DNA of 64,000 nt from Acrocarpospora pleiomorpha. Its GTDB lineage: Bacteria > Actinomycetota > Actinomycetes > Streptosporangiales > Streptosporangiaceae. A program made the position numbers and the translations under genes. Positions 34,886 to 42,718 of this stretch are shown in pieces. Numbering within the stretch: the first letter of the stretch is position 1; each line of letters begins with the position of its first letter. The stretch is taken from assembly GCF_009687885.1 (NCBI RefSeq), contig NZ_BLAF01000019.1, positions 1 through 64,000 of the forward strand, given 5' to 3'. The notes below the pieces were generated by a model. That model was not told where the DNA came from and did no database searches. It was given only the letters and a program-made list of their open reading frames with translations.

Positions 34886-35110
34886 ATGACCAGGACAGCG
34901 ACCAAAGCGGCGACCACCCTGTGGGCGATCACCGCACTGGCCGCCCTCGTGGCGGTCGGCTGCGACGACAGTTCCCAGTCCCGGCAACAGGCGGCAACTC
35001 AGGCTGTCCAGGTCATCCCTCTGGTGAGCGTCATACCCGATCACGGCACGGCCGATCCGTCCAGGGACACCGGCCAGCAGGTGGGCGGCGCGGCCACGGG
35101 ACGCCGGTAG
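34886..35110 (+). CDS. Possible small lipoprotein
   Basis: 74 residues. A basic N-terminus and hydrophobic stretch lead to a lipobox-like VAVGC at about residues 22-26, then a polar, low-complexity tail (DDSSQSRQQAATQ). This fits a small anchored lipoprotein. The last 70 bp overlap the convergent GntR-type gene, so the true end or reality of the gene is uncertain. GCGGAG lies upstream of the ATG. Confidence 0.45.
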   Translation: MTRTATKAATTLWAITALAALVAVGCDDSSQSRQQAATQAVQVIPLVSVIPDHGTADPSRDTGQQVGGAATGRR

Positions 35111-35472
35111 GGAACACAGATCACCCAGCCAAGGGATTCCAGCAGCTCGACGGCCTCGCGAAGGGTGTGATCACAGACGCCGTGCCGCACCCTCAGGTCC
35201 TCGCGTACGGGGATCGGGTGATTGATCTGGATCTCCCCTGAAAAGATCTGCCCGGCCAGTTCCGCGGCGATCCGCTGATAGAGCGGACGGGGATGCCCAG
35301 CCTCGGCGGGGCCAGTGAAACAGGCGCGGCCGGGCACCGTGTGAATCAGGCCCCGATCGGTCAACTCCCGCAGAGGCCGCCCGGCGATCAGAGCGATCGA
35401 TGACGAGCGGTATGACCAGCGCGCTGACAGCTGATGGCGAATCGGGACTGACAGTTTCGTGGCAATTCGCAC
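35041..35472 (-). CDS. GntR-type regulator with one full and one shortened winged helix
   Basis: 143 residues from a GTG. The C-terminal half is a GntR winged helix (PLYQRIAAELAGQIFSGEI, VREDLRVRHGVCDHTLREAV, LLESLGWVICVPYR). The N-terminal half ends with RELTDRGLIHTVPGR, the recognition helix and wing of another GntR domain, but the expected first helices are missing or degenerate (RHQLSARWSYRSSSIAL). It is therefore a tandem winged-helix protein, possibly N-terminally eroded. There is no effector domain. It is divergent from the secreted SnoaL-like gene with paired operators between them, so it probably represses that gene and itself. Confidence 0.65.
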   Translation of the reverse strand: MRIATKLSVPIRHQLSARWSYRSSSIALIAGRPLRELTDRGLIHTVPGRACFTGPAEAGHPRPLYQRIAAELAGQIFSGEIQINHPIPVREDLRVRHGVCDHTLREAVELLESLGWVICVPYRRPVAAPPTCWPVSLDGSAVP

Positions 35473-35495
35473 CGCCGCGCCGCGGCAGGGGAATC

Positions 35496-35533
35496 AATAG
35501 GTAGACTGCCTACACGTAGATAGGCTACCTATT
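35496..35533. promoter_or_regulatory. Paired palindromes in the GntR/SnoaL-like divergent promoter
   Basis: Outer 9-bp arms AATAGGTAG (35496-35504) and CTACCTATT (35525-35533), with nested GCCTA/TAGGC and a compact ATAGG-cta-CCTAT (35520-35532). The TAGGTAG-like unit recurs about four times, suggesting two adjacent dimer sites that would cover the promoter. Confidence 0.6.
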
Positions 35534-35548
35534 CTCTGGAGGAGTCAG

Positions 35549-36073
35549 ATGAAGCATCTGCTCGCACTGGGCATCGCGGTCACCGCTCTGGCGGTATCGC
35601 CGGCGGCGGCTTCGGCAGCCGCTCAGCAGTCCATACCAACCGCCACCGATGTGCCCGCTGAGACCAAGCGTCGCGATGCCGACAAGGCCGCTATCGACAA
35701 GAACCTTGCCCAGCAGCACGCGGCCTGGTTCAACGAGGACGGGGCGGCGTTCGCCGCGACGTTCCACAAGGACTCGGACGTGGTCACCTTCAACGGGGAC
35801 CACCTCAGCGGCAGGGAGGGTATCGCGAAGGCCATGCAGTACTACTTCGACAAGTACATCGAGAAGTCGCGGATTCGCGTCCTCGACGAACAACCCGTCC
35901 ACTGGGTCGAGCGCGATATCGCCGTCATCGTCCGGAAGACCTGCTTTGTGCCAGTGGCGGAGACGGAGTGCCGCGAGGATTCGCTCACGCGGAACATCAA
36001 CGTCTATGTCAAGCGCGACGGCCGGTGGCTGCAAAGCACCTTCCAGAACTCCCGGGTCACCCCGCTGCCCTAG
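35549..36073 (+). CDS. Secreted SgcJ/SnoaL-like (DUF4440) protein
   Basis: 174 residues. A signal peptide (about 1-26, LAVSPAAASAAA) is followed by an NTF2-like fold: NLAQQHAAWFNEDGAAFAATF, HLSGREGIAKAM, and a closing beta strand RDGRWLQSTFQNSRVTPLP. Members of this family are exported or cytoplasmic ketosteroid-isomerase-like proteins; the ligand is unknown. GGAGGAG precedes the ATG. Expression is probably controlled by the divergent GntR-type regulator. Confidence 0.82.
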   Translation: MKHLLALGIAVTALAVSPAAASAAAQQSIPTATDVPAETKRRDADKAAIDKNLAQQHAAWFNEDGAAFAATFHKDSDVVTFNGDHLSGREGIAKAMQYYFDKYIEKSRIRVLDEQPVHWVERDIAVIVRKTCFVPVAETECREDSLTRNINVYVKRDGRWLQSTFQNSRVTPLP

Positions 36074-36362
36074 CGGCAGGACACAGCAGTCCTGACCGAC
36101 CGCGCACCCGCCCCGGTAACCACCTGCGGAAAATAGTGGCCCGGCGGCGGGCGCGGTGGGCGGCCTGGGCGGCCTGGCGCAGGCGGTCCCGCAGTAGCGG
36201 GCCGGGCGGCCAGTGGAGGCGACCGTGATCGCAGGCGCGCTGGGCGGCCAACTCGTCGGCGCCGGGCTCGGGGCCGGGGTTGGCGGGTTCGGAGGCGTAG
36301 CGGAAGACGGGCAGGGCGTGCCGGTCGATGACGTAGTGGCGGAAGACCTCCTCCGGTTCCAC
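36057..36362 (-). CDS. Doubtful 101-residue ORF or gene remnant
   Basis: From a GTG at 36360-36362 the frame reads EPEEVFRHYVIDRHALPVF and later WPPGPLLRDRLRQAAQAAH, which is more protein-like than the other frames here. It ends inside the convergent SnoaL-like gene (17-bp overlap) and has GGAACCGGAGG after rather than before the start. The otherwise empty 36074-36430 gap could hold this small gene or the tail of a decayed one. No family recognised. Confidence 0.25.
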   Translation of the reverse strand: MEPEEVFRHYVIDRHALPVFRYASEPANPGPEPGADELAAQRACDHGRLHWPPGPLLRDRLRQAAQAAHRARRRATIFRRWLPGRVRGRSGLLCPAARAAG

Positions 36363-36430
36363 CAGTCGGCCCAACCGGCCGGTGGAGGGTGAGGTGGCGT
36401 CCGCCGCTGGGGCCCGCCGTAGGGTTTGGG

Positions 36431-37327
36431 CTACTTCTGCGGCAGCTGCGGTTCTCGTCGCAGGACTGCCGTACGTGTGGGCGGGGCGGTCACCTCGGCG
36501 TCGCAGGTCCAGATCGCTCCGTCGGCGGGCGTAGGGGTGTCGAGGCCGTGCCGTGCGGATGTCACCAGCAGTTGGGTGCCGTGCGGTCCGCCGATCGCCA
36601 CGGACGACGGCTGGCGGCATGGCAGGTGAATCGTGCGCTCGATGGTGCCGTCCGGGCTGACGCGGAGTACTCGGGAGCCGCCCCAGACAGCTGTCCACAC
36701 GAAGCCCTCGTCGTCCACCGTCATCCCGTCCGGGCTTCCGTCGTCCAGCTGGATGAGCGGTTCGGGGGCGCCGAGTGCGCCCGTGTCGATGTCCAGCGGG
36801 TAGGCGTTGATGACGCTCCTCGCGCTGTCGGCCAGATAGAGCGTGGCGCCGTCCGGGGAGAACGCGGGTCCGTTGGGGATGGTCAGGCCGGTCAGGGCGG
36901 CGACGACCGTGCCGTCGACGTCGACCCGGTACAGACTCCCGGCGCCGGGCGTGCCGTCATAGGCCATGCTGCCCGCCCAGAACCGGCCGCTGGGGTCGAC
37001 CGCACCGTCGTTCATGCGGCAGCGCCCGTTCTTGCCGGCCTCGGGGCGGGCCAGCCAGTCGGCCGCCCCGTCCCCGTCCAGGACGGCGATGCCGTCGCCG
37101 ACGGCCGCGAGCCAGTGCCCTGGGCGGCCTTCGATGGGAGCCACCGCGCCCAGCGGTTCGCCGGAGGTGCGCAGCAGCGGCCGCAGCGGTTCGCCGGGTC
37201 CGCCGGGGACCTCGTACAACACCCCGTCGAGGATGTCGACGATGACGAACCGGTCGCCGAGCCATCGGGGGCCTTCACCGAGTTCGAGGCCCGCTTCGAC
37301 CAGCATGACGGGTCGCGTCACAGTCAT
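36431..37327 (-). CDS. SMP-30/gluconolactonase family lactonase
   Basis: 298 residues, six-bladed beta propeller. Metal-site motifs are visible: Glu in LELGEGPRW, Asn in CRMNDGAVDPSGRFWAGSM, and Asp in DGSPDGMTVDDEGFVW. It should open an aldonolactone to the aldonic acid. The ATG at 37327 overlaps the kinase stop (ATGA). Last gene of the sugar-acid operon, where it links lactone formation by a dehydrogenase to the dehydratase. Closest known relatives include gluconolactonases and L-arabinolactonases. Confidence 0.9.
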   Translation of the reverse strand: MTVTRPVMLVEAGLELGEGPRWLGDRFVIVDILDGVLYEVPGGPGEPLRPLLRTSGEPLGAVAPIEGRPGHWLAAVGDGIAVLDGDGAADWLARPEAGKNGRCRMNDGAVDPSGRFWAGSMAYDGTPGAGSLYRVDVDGTVVAALTGLTIPNGPAFSPDGATLYLADSARSVINAYPLDIDTGALGAPEPLIQLDDGSPDGMTVDDEGFVWTAVWGGSRVLRVSPDGTIERTIHLPCRQPSSVAIGGPHGTQLLVTSARHGLDTPTPADGAIWTCDAEVTAPPTRTAVLRREPQLPQK

Positions 37328-38268
37328 CGCAGGGTATCCCCGGCCCGCAGGCGGAGGGCGGGTAGTTCGTCGCGGGTGGGCAGGCCTTCCCAATCTCCGT
37401 CGCAGGCCACGCAGGCCGCGCCCAGCAGGGTCGCCCGTTCGAGCCGGCCGTGCGCGTCGAGCCCGTCGAGGCGTCCGGACAGATATCCGGCGGTGAACGC
37501 GTCGCCCGCGCCGACGACGTCGACGACGGGCACCGCGAGAGCGGGGGCGTCCAGCGACGTCCGCGCGTCGCGGTAGCTCGCGCCCGCGGCGCCGCGTTTG
37601 ATCACGACCTCTTCGACACCGGCGTCCAGGAGGGCCTCCACCCGATCCCGTTCGCCGTCGCCGTCCGCCACTATGGCCAGTTCGTCGTCGGAGGCGATCA
37701 GCACGGTGACCTGCGGCAGCAGCGGGCGCAGCGCCCGCGCGGCCGCGTCCCGGGTCCAGAGCAGCGAGCGGTGGTTGACGTCGAGGCTGACCCAGGATCC
37801 GCGATTGCGGGCCTGGTCTGCGGCCACGGTGACGGCCGCCAGCGGCGCCGGTCCCAGGGCCGGGGTGATGCCGGTCAGGTGCAGGCCCGCGAAACCGTGA
37901 TCGGCGGCGGGCCGGATGTCCTCCCAGGAGAGGGCCGAGGCGGCCGAACCCGTACGGTAGTAGCTCACCCGCGCGCGGCCTCCGGGCGCCACGTCGCGCA
38001 GCAGAAGGCCGGTCGGCGCGTCCGTACGCCGGATGACGGCGTCGGTCAGGACGCCTTCGGCCCGGAGGGTGCGCCGGACCAGTTCGCCCGGTTCGTCCTC
38101 TCCCACCGCCCCGGCCCAGCGCGCCGCGTGTCCGAGCCGGGCCAGGGCGATGGCGACGTTGAACTCAGCGCCGGCGACGGAGATCCGGGAAGCGCCGCCG
38201 AGGCGGAGCGGGCCGGCGCAGCGGACGGCGGCCATCGCCTCGCCGATGGTCAGGACCTCGGCTCTCAC
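37324..38268 (-). CDS. 2-keto-3-deoxy-sugar-acid kinase (PfkB family)
   Basis: 314 residues. N-terminal GEAMAAVRCAGP and the GAEFNVAIALARLG motif, and C-terminal DVVGAGDAFTAGY with catalytic Asp256, place it in the KdgK group. It should phosphorylate 2-keto-3-deoxy-gluconate or -galactonate at C6 using ATP. The GTG at 38266-38268 overlaps the aldolase stop (GTGA), and its own stop overlaps the lactonase start. Confidence 0.9.
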   Translation of the reverse strand: MRAEVLTIGEAMAAVRCAGPLRLGGASRISVAGAEFNVAIALARLGHAARWAGAVGEDEPGELVRRTLRAEGVLTDAVIRRTDAPTGLLLRDVAPGGRARVSYYRTGSAASALSWEDIRPAADHGFAGLHLTGITPALGPAPLAAVTVAADQARNRGSWVSLDVNHRSLLWTRDAAARALRPLLPQVTVLIASDDELAIVADGDGERDRVEALLDAGVEEVVIKRGAAGASYRDARTSLDAPALAVPVVDVVGAGDAFTAGYLSGRLDGLDAHGRLERATLLGAACVACDGDWEGLPTRDELPALRLRAGDTLR

Positions 38269-38903
38269 CGCGGGCCGACCAGGTCCAGCGCGGCTGCGGC
38301 GCGACGGCGCAACTCGCTCAGGCTGCCGCCGTTCGCGGCGTCGCCGAGCAGGGGCGAGCCGAGGCCGACGGCGATGGCACCGGCCTCCAGGTATCCCTGG
38401 ACGCTGTCGAGGCCGACCCCGCCGACGGGCACGAACGGCACGGCGGGGAAGGGATCGCGCAGCGCGCGCAGGTAGGGGGCGCCTCCGGCGGAGGCCGGAA
38501 AGAGCTTCACGGCGTCGGCGCCCTGCCTGACCGCGGCCATGACCTCGGTGGGGGTGAGCGCCCCGGCGAGCACGGGCAGGCCGAGGCGGATCGCTTCGGT
38601 CACACCGTCTCCCAGCCCGGGGGTGACGATGAACGCCGCACCCGCGTCCCTGGCCGCGACGGCGTCCCGCGCGGTCAGGACCGTACCGGCGCCGAGGTGC
38701 ACGCCGGAGCCTGCCAGCCCGGCGGCGGCCTTCCGGAGGACCGTCAGGGCGTCGGCGCCGCTGAGCGAGACCTCCATCAGGGTCACGCCCTCCTCCGCGA
38801 GCACGTCGATGGCGCTCAGCGCCGCCTTCGGGTCGCTTCCTCGGACGATGGCCAGCAGCCGTCGCGACCGGAGAAGATCGAGCAGTTCCACAGCGGTCAC
38901 CAT
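38265..38903 (-). CDS. KDPG/KDPGal aldolase (Eda/DgoA family)
   Basis: 212 residues, class I aldolase. The Schiff-base Lys133 lies in DAVKLFPAS, the general base Glu44 in LMEVSLS, and the phosphate site near FVPVGGVG. It cleaves the phosphorylated keto-deoxy acid to pyruvate and glyceraldehyde 3-phosphate. The ATG overlaps the end of the dehydratase gene by 7 bp. Galactonate versus gluconate stereochemistry is inferred from the adjacent dehydratase. Confidence 0.9.
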   Translation of the reverse strand: MVTAVELLDLLRSRRLLAIVRGSDPKAALSAIDVLAEEGVTLMEVSLSGADALTVLRKAAAGLAGSGVHLGAGTVLTARDAVAARDAGAAFIVTPGLGDGVTEAIRLGLPVLAGALTPTEVMAAVRQGADAVKLFPASAGGAPYLRALRDPFPAVPFVPVGGVGLDSVQGYLEAGAIAVGLGSPLLGDAANGGSLSELRRRAAAALDLVGPR

Positions 38904-40042
38904 TCTGCGAAGGAGTCGTCGGGATAGCGCCAGATCGGGGAGCGCCAGTTGTGGCCCCGCCGGTCGGCCTCGCGCACCCGGGCCTCGTCGACCACGATGC
39001 CCAGACCGGCGCCCACCGGCCGGGCGAGGCGACCGTCGGTGAAGGAGAAGACCGCGGGGTCGACGAGGTAGTCCAGCAGTTCGTTGCCGTCGTTGTAGTG
39101 GATGCCGATGCTCTGTTCCTGGATGAGGAAGTTGGGCGTGGCGAACGCCACCTGGAGGCTGGCGGCCAGGGAGATGGGCCCCAGCGGGCAGTGCGGCGCC
39201 AGCAGGGCGCCGAACACCTCCGCCTGGGCGGCGATGCGACGGACCTCCGAGATGCCGCCGGCGTGGGAGAGGTCGGGCTGGGCCACCGCGACGCCCGCCT
39301 GCATGGCGGGCAGGAAGTCCCACCGCGAGTAGAGGCGTTCACCCAGAGCGATCGGGATGTTGGATGCCTCGACGAGGCTGCGCACCTGGGCCATGGACTC
39401 GGGGACCACGGGTTCCTCGACGAACATGGGGGCGAGCGGTTCGAGCAGCGTGAGCAGCCGCCGCGCGTTGGGGTAGGACACCCGGCCGTGGAAGTCGACG
39501 GCGACGTCACGGCCGGGACCGAGCGCCTCGCGCGCGGCCGCGACCCGGGCCACGACCGCGTCCAGCTCACCCGGGCCGGCTATCGGTGACATGCGGCCGC
39601 TGGCGTTCATCTTCACCGCGGAGAACCCGGCCTCGACCTGGCGCTGCGCCTCCTCCCGGAGCTGCTCCGGTTCGTCGCCGCCGATCCAGGCGTACGCGCG
39701 CACGTACTCGCGTACGGGACCGCCGAGCAGCTCGTGCACGGGGACGCCGCGCGCCTTGCCGGCGATGTCCCACAGGGCCTGGTCGAGGCCGGCGACGGCG
39801 CTGGCGAGCACGGGCCCGCCGCGGTAGAAGCCGCCCTTGGTCATGACCTGCCAGTGGTCCTCGATGCGCAACGGGTCCGCGCCGATGAGCACTTCGGCGA
39901 GCTCGTGGACGGCCGCCCGGACCGATTGGGCGCGACCCTCGATGACCGGCTCGCCCCAGCCGAGAAGCCCCTCGTCGGTCTCGACGCGGCAGAACAGCCA
40001 TCGCGGCGGGACCAGAAAGGTTTCGACGCGCGTTATCTTCAC
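38897..40042 (-). CDS. dgoD: Enolase-superfamily sugar acid dehydratase, galactonate dehydratase-like
   Basis: 381 residues, the length of E. coli DgoD. Residues at positions that match DgoD are present: Asp183 and His185 in VDFHGR, Glu209, Glu235 in ALGERL, and His284 in LAPHCPLGP, followed by GIHYNDGNELLDYLVDP, which is typical of D-galactonate dehydratases. It removes water from the aldonate to give 2-keto-3-deoxy-galactonate. The GTG at 40040-40042 overlaps the regulator stop (GTGA). Specificity is inferred; related enzymes act on gluconate or arabinonate. Confidence 0.88.
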   Translation of the reverse strand: MKITRVETFLVPPRWLFCRVETDEGLLGWGEPVIEGRAQSVRAAVHELAEVLIGADPLRIEDHWQVMTKGGFYRGGPVLASAVAGLDQALWDIAGKARGVPVHELLGGPVREYVRAYAWIGGDEPEQLREEAQRQVEAGFSAVKMNASGRMSPIAGPGELDAVVARVAAAREALGPGRDVAVDFHGRVSYPNARRLLTLLEPLAPMFVEEPVVPESMAQVRSLVEASNIPIALGERLYSRWDFLPAMQAGVAVAQPDLSHAGGISEVRRIAAQAEVFGALLAPHCPLGPISLAASLQVAFATPNFLIQEQSIGIHYNDGNELLDYLVDPAVFSFTDGRLARPVGAGLGIVVDEARVREADRRGHNWRSPIWRYPDDSFAEW

Positions 40043-40743
40043 CGGTCTCCCCGAATGAGCGCGGCGCGGTCGACATCGGCCATGGCCTTGTCGAGGAGCG
40101 CGAGCGCACAGGATCTGGCGGCCTGCTCGTCGCCCGCCCTGATGGCGTCGAGCAGGGCGCGGTGGCTCGGCACCGGGTCGTCGGCGGTCACCACGTCGTG
40201 GACGATGCGGTCCCGTTCCGCGAGCACCGACTCCACGACGACCTCCATGCGGACCAGCAGCTCGTTGCCCGTCGCCGCCAGCACGGCCCGGTGGAAGCGC
40301 AGGTCGGCGGAGGCCGCCTCGGCCGGAGTCCGGGCCGCGCTCATGTCCTGGAGGGCGCCCTCGAGCTCGGCGAGGTCGGCCTCGCCGCGGCGGACGGCGG
40401 CCAGGGCGGCCGCGGCCGGTTCGAACATCTGCCGCACCTCGGCCAGCTGGCTGAGCATCTGGCTGCCCCGGTTCTCGAACTCCCAGCTGATGACGTCGGG
40501 GTCGAGCAGGTTCCACTCGCCGCGCGGGCGCACCACCGTGCCCCGCTTCTGGCGGGAGTCGACCAGCCCCTTGCTGGCCAGCACCTTGAGCGCCTCACGC
40601 ACGACGGTGCGGGACACCTGCAGCTCGGCTTCCAGCTCCACCAGGTCGATGCGGCCGTTCTCCGGAAACTCCCCGGTGACGAGGCGCCGGCCGATGATCT
40701 CGACGACCTGGCCGTGGATGCCGCGTCCTTTGTAGGTGCTCAT
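40039..40743 (-). CDS. FadR/GntR regulator of sugar-acid use (DgoR-like)
   Basis: 234 residues. Winged helix at about 8-75 (GQVVEIIGRRLVTGEFPENG, VSRTVVREALKVLASKGLV) and an FCD effector domain at about 90-225 with metal-ligand-type positions (RFHRAVLAATGN, PSHRALLDAI). GGGAG precedes the ATG. Second gene of the leftward operon. By analogy with DgoR it would repress both arms of the regulon and be released by the sugar acid. Confidence 0.9.
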   Translation of the reverse strand: MSTYKGRGIHGQVVEIIGRRLVTGEFPENGRIDLVELEAELQVSRTVVREALKVLASKGLVDSRQKRGTVVRPRGEWNLLDPDVISWEFENRGSQMLSQLAEVRQMFEPAAAALAAVRRGEADLAELEGALQDMSAARTPAEAASADLRFHRAVLAATGNELLVRMEVVVESVLAERDRIVHDVVTADDPVPSHRALLDAIRAGDEQAARSCALALLDKAMADVDRAALIRGDR

Positions 40744-40761
40744 GCTCTCCCGGTAATCCCC

Positions 40762-41523
40762 TCAGGCGGACTTCTTCGTTGCGCTCCAGCCACCGTCGAC
40801 GACGAGGGTGGTGGCGGTGATAAAGGACGCTTCATCGGAAAGCAGGAAGCGGATGGCCGCCGCCACCTCGCCGGGCTCGCCGAACCGCTTGGCGACGGTG
40901 GCCTCGACGCTCAGGCGCCGGTCCTCGTCCGGCACGCGGTCCCAGGCCGGGGACATGATCGGCCCGGGGAGCACGGTGTTGACGCGCACCTCCGGGCCGT
41001 AGTCCACGGCCAGCTGGCGGCCGAGGCCCACCAGCGCGGCCTTGGCCGCCGCGTACGCCGGATGGCCGGCCAGGCCGATCAGGGCATGCACCGACGAGAC
41101 CAGGACCACCGCCCCCGACGTCGCCCTCAGATCCTCGTGTAGCGTGCGAAAGGCCAGGTAGGCGGCTGTCAGGTTCACTTCCAGCTGGCGGTTCCAGGAC
41201 GCCAGGCTCAGCTCGTGCACGGGCCGCGCGTCCACGACGTAGGCGTTGCTGACCAGATGCCGGACCGGACCGTACTCCCGGTGGGCGACGCGACGCAGTT
41301 CGTTCCACGCGCTCTCGTCGCTGACGTCCATGGCCAGGAATTGTGCCGTGCCGCCCGCCTCGGCGACAGCCGCGGCGATCTCCTCCCCGGCCGGGGAGAC
41401 GTCGCAGACGAGGACGGGCATGCCGGTCGCGCCCAGCAGCCGGGCGGTGGCGGCGCCGATGCCGGACGCGGCACCGGTCACCACCGCGCAGGAACCCGAA
41501 GGTTGTCCGGGGTGGATACTCAC
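40762..41523 (-). CDS. Short-chain dehydrogenase/reductase
   Basis: 253 residues. Cofactor motif TGAASGIG at about 16-23, the NAD(P) selectivity site CDVSP, and catalytic Ser, Tyr and Lys in SSVHALIG and YAAAK. The C-terminus FITATTLVVDGG is standard for the family. First gene of the leftward sugar-acid operon, probably oxidising a sugar to a lactone or reducing an intermediate. GTG start without a Shine-Dalgarno; the promoter position suggests a leaderless message. Confidence 0.9.
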   Translation of the reverse strand: MSIHPGQPSGSCAVVTGAASGIGAATARLLGATGMPVLVCDVSPAGEEIAAAVAEAGGTAQFLAMDVSDESAWNELRRVAHREYGPVRHLVSNAYVVDARPVHELSLASWNRQLEVNLTAAYLAFRTLHEDLRATSGAVVLVSSVHALIGLAGHPAYAAAKAALVGLGRQLAVDYGPEVRVNTVLPGPIMSPAWDRVPDEDRRLSVEATVAKRFGEPGEVAAAIRFLLSDEASFITATTLVVDGGWSATKKSA

Positions 41524-41529
41524 ACCGGC

Positions 41530-41558
41530 ACTCTACGATAAGTATTTTTATATGACAA
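41530..41558 (-). promoter_or_regulatory. Promoter of the leftward sugar-acid operon
   Basis: TTGTCA (41558-41553), 17 bp, TAGAGT (41535-41530). Six bases separate it from the SDR start codon, so transcription should start at or beside the GTG. Confidence 0.6.
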
Positions 41559-41592
41559 TTTATTGACAGCCACGTTACGCCGACCGCATCAT
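41553..41592 (+). promoter_or_regulatory. Promoter and possible operator of the rightward transporter operon
   Basis: TTGACA (41563-41568), 18 bp, CATCAT (41587-41592). TGACA occurs twice, at 41553-41557 and 41564-41568, 11 bp apart in an AT-rich island that is unusual in this sequence. One-turn spacing suggests a regulator site shared by both arms. Confidence 0.45.
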
Positions 41593-41650
41593 CTGGACGT
41601 GGCGCAGGGCGCCCGTCTCCGATCGGGGACAGACTCATGGGAGGCCATTC

Positions 41651-42670
41651 GTGGCATCAGTTCGACTCAAGGTGAAGCGGTGCGTCACCTTCCTGGCCGC
41701 CGGCGCGCTACTCGCCGCGTGCGGCCAGGCCACCGACTCCGACTCCGTTGACGCCTCGGACGCGAAGAAGCAGTTGCGCGTCGGCGTGATCTATCTGGAC
41801 TCGCAGGGCTTCTACGCCGGCGTCAAGAAGGGCATCGAGACGGCCGCCGCCGCCGACTCGCAGCTCAAGCTGCTGGGCAACAACGCGCAGGGCGACGCGG
41901 CCAAGGAGTCGTCGTTCATGTCGACGCTGGTCGCCTCGCGCGTGGACGCCATCATCACCTCGGCGGTGTCCGCCACCGCGTCCACGCCGGCGATCGCGGC
42001 GGCGTCCAAGGCCGGGATCCCGGTCGTCTGCTACAACACGTGCATCAACGACGAGGACGCCAAGAAGTACGTGTGGGGCTACGTCCTCTCCGACCCGTAC
42101 GTCTTCGGGAAGAAGCTGGGTGAGCAGGCGGGCGCGTACTTCACCGCGCAGAAGATCGACAAGCCGAAGATCGCGGTCCTGAACTGCGACTTCGTGGAGG
42201 TCTGCAAGGAGCGCAAGCGCGGCTTCAAGGACGGCCTGGCCGCGTCCGTGCCGGGCGCCGAGTACGTCGCCGACCAGGAGGGCGCGATCGTCGACAAGGC
42301 CACCCCGGTCGCGGAGAACATCATCACCGCCAACCCGGAGCTGGACGCGTTCTACGCGGTGGCGGGCGGCGGGACGCTGGCCGGTGTCAAGGCCGTCACC
42401 ACGCGCGACCGGATCGGCAAGACGGTCGTCTTCGGCAGTGACATGACCGTCGACATCGCCAAGGCCCTCGTCGACGGCAGCATCCTCAAGGCGGAGATCG
42501 ACGTCCCCGCCCAGACCGTGGGTAACCTGGCCTACCAGGCGGCACGCAAGGCGTCCGAGGGCGCCAAGAACGACGCGTTCGTCATCCCGGTGGAGCCCAT
42601 CCTCTACACGGCCGACGACAAGGCCACGAACGAGAAGTGGCTGGCCGAGCACAGCGACGGAATCCCGTAA
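41651..42670 (+). CDS. Sugar ABC transporter substrate-binding lipoprotein
   Basis: 339 residues. Signal peptide with lipobox LLAAC (Cys24), then a periplasmic-binding-protein type I (RbsB-like) fold: VGVIYLDSQGFYAGVKKGIE, AIITSAVSATASTPAI, IPVVCYNTC. GTG start with GGGAGG at good spacing. It is the binding component for the downstream ATPase and permease and probably captures the sugar that the two operons degrade. Cys pairs (CYNTC, NCDFVEVC) are unusual for this family and may form a disulfide. Confidence 0.92.
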   Translation: MASVRLKVKRCVTFLAAGALLAACGQATDSDSVDASDAKKQLRVGVIYLDSQGFYAGVKKGIETAAAADSQLKLLGNNAQGDAAKESSFMSTLVASRVDAIITSAVSATASTPAIAAASKAGIPVVCYNTCINDEDAKKYVWGYVLSDPYVFGKKLGEQAGAYFTAQKIDKPKIAVLNCDFVEVCKERKRGFKDGLAASVPGAEYVADQEGAIVDKATPVAENIITANPELDAFYAVAGGGTLAGVKAVTTRDRIGKTVVFGSDMTVDIAKALVDGSILKAEIDVPAQTVGNLAYQAARKASEGAKNDAFVIPVEPILYTADDKATNEKWLAEHSDGIP

Positions 42671-42718
42671 GCCCCAGCACGGAGAACCCGTCACGACAGA
42701 CCCCCAGGAAGGCTCCCC

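Noticed and set aside
37324..39570. A 748-codon frame joining the KDG kinase with sequence further upstream
   Set aside because: Upstream of 38268 it runs antiphase to the aldolase and dehydratase genes, which have intact active sites.
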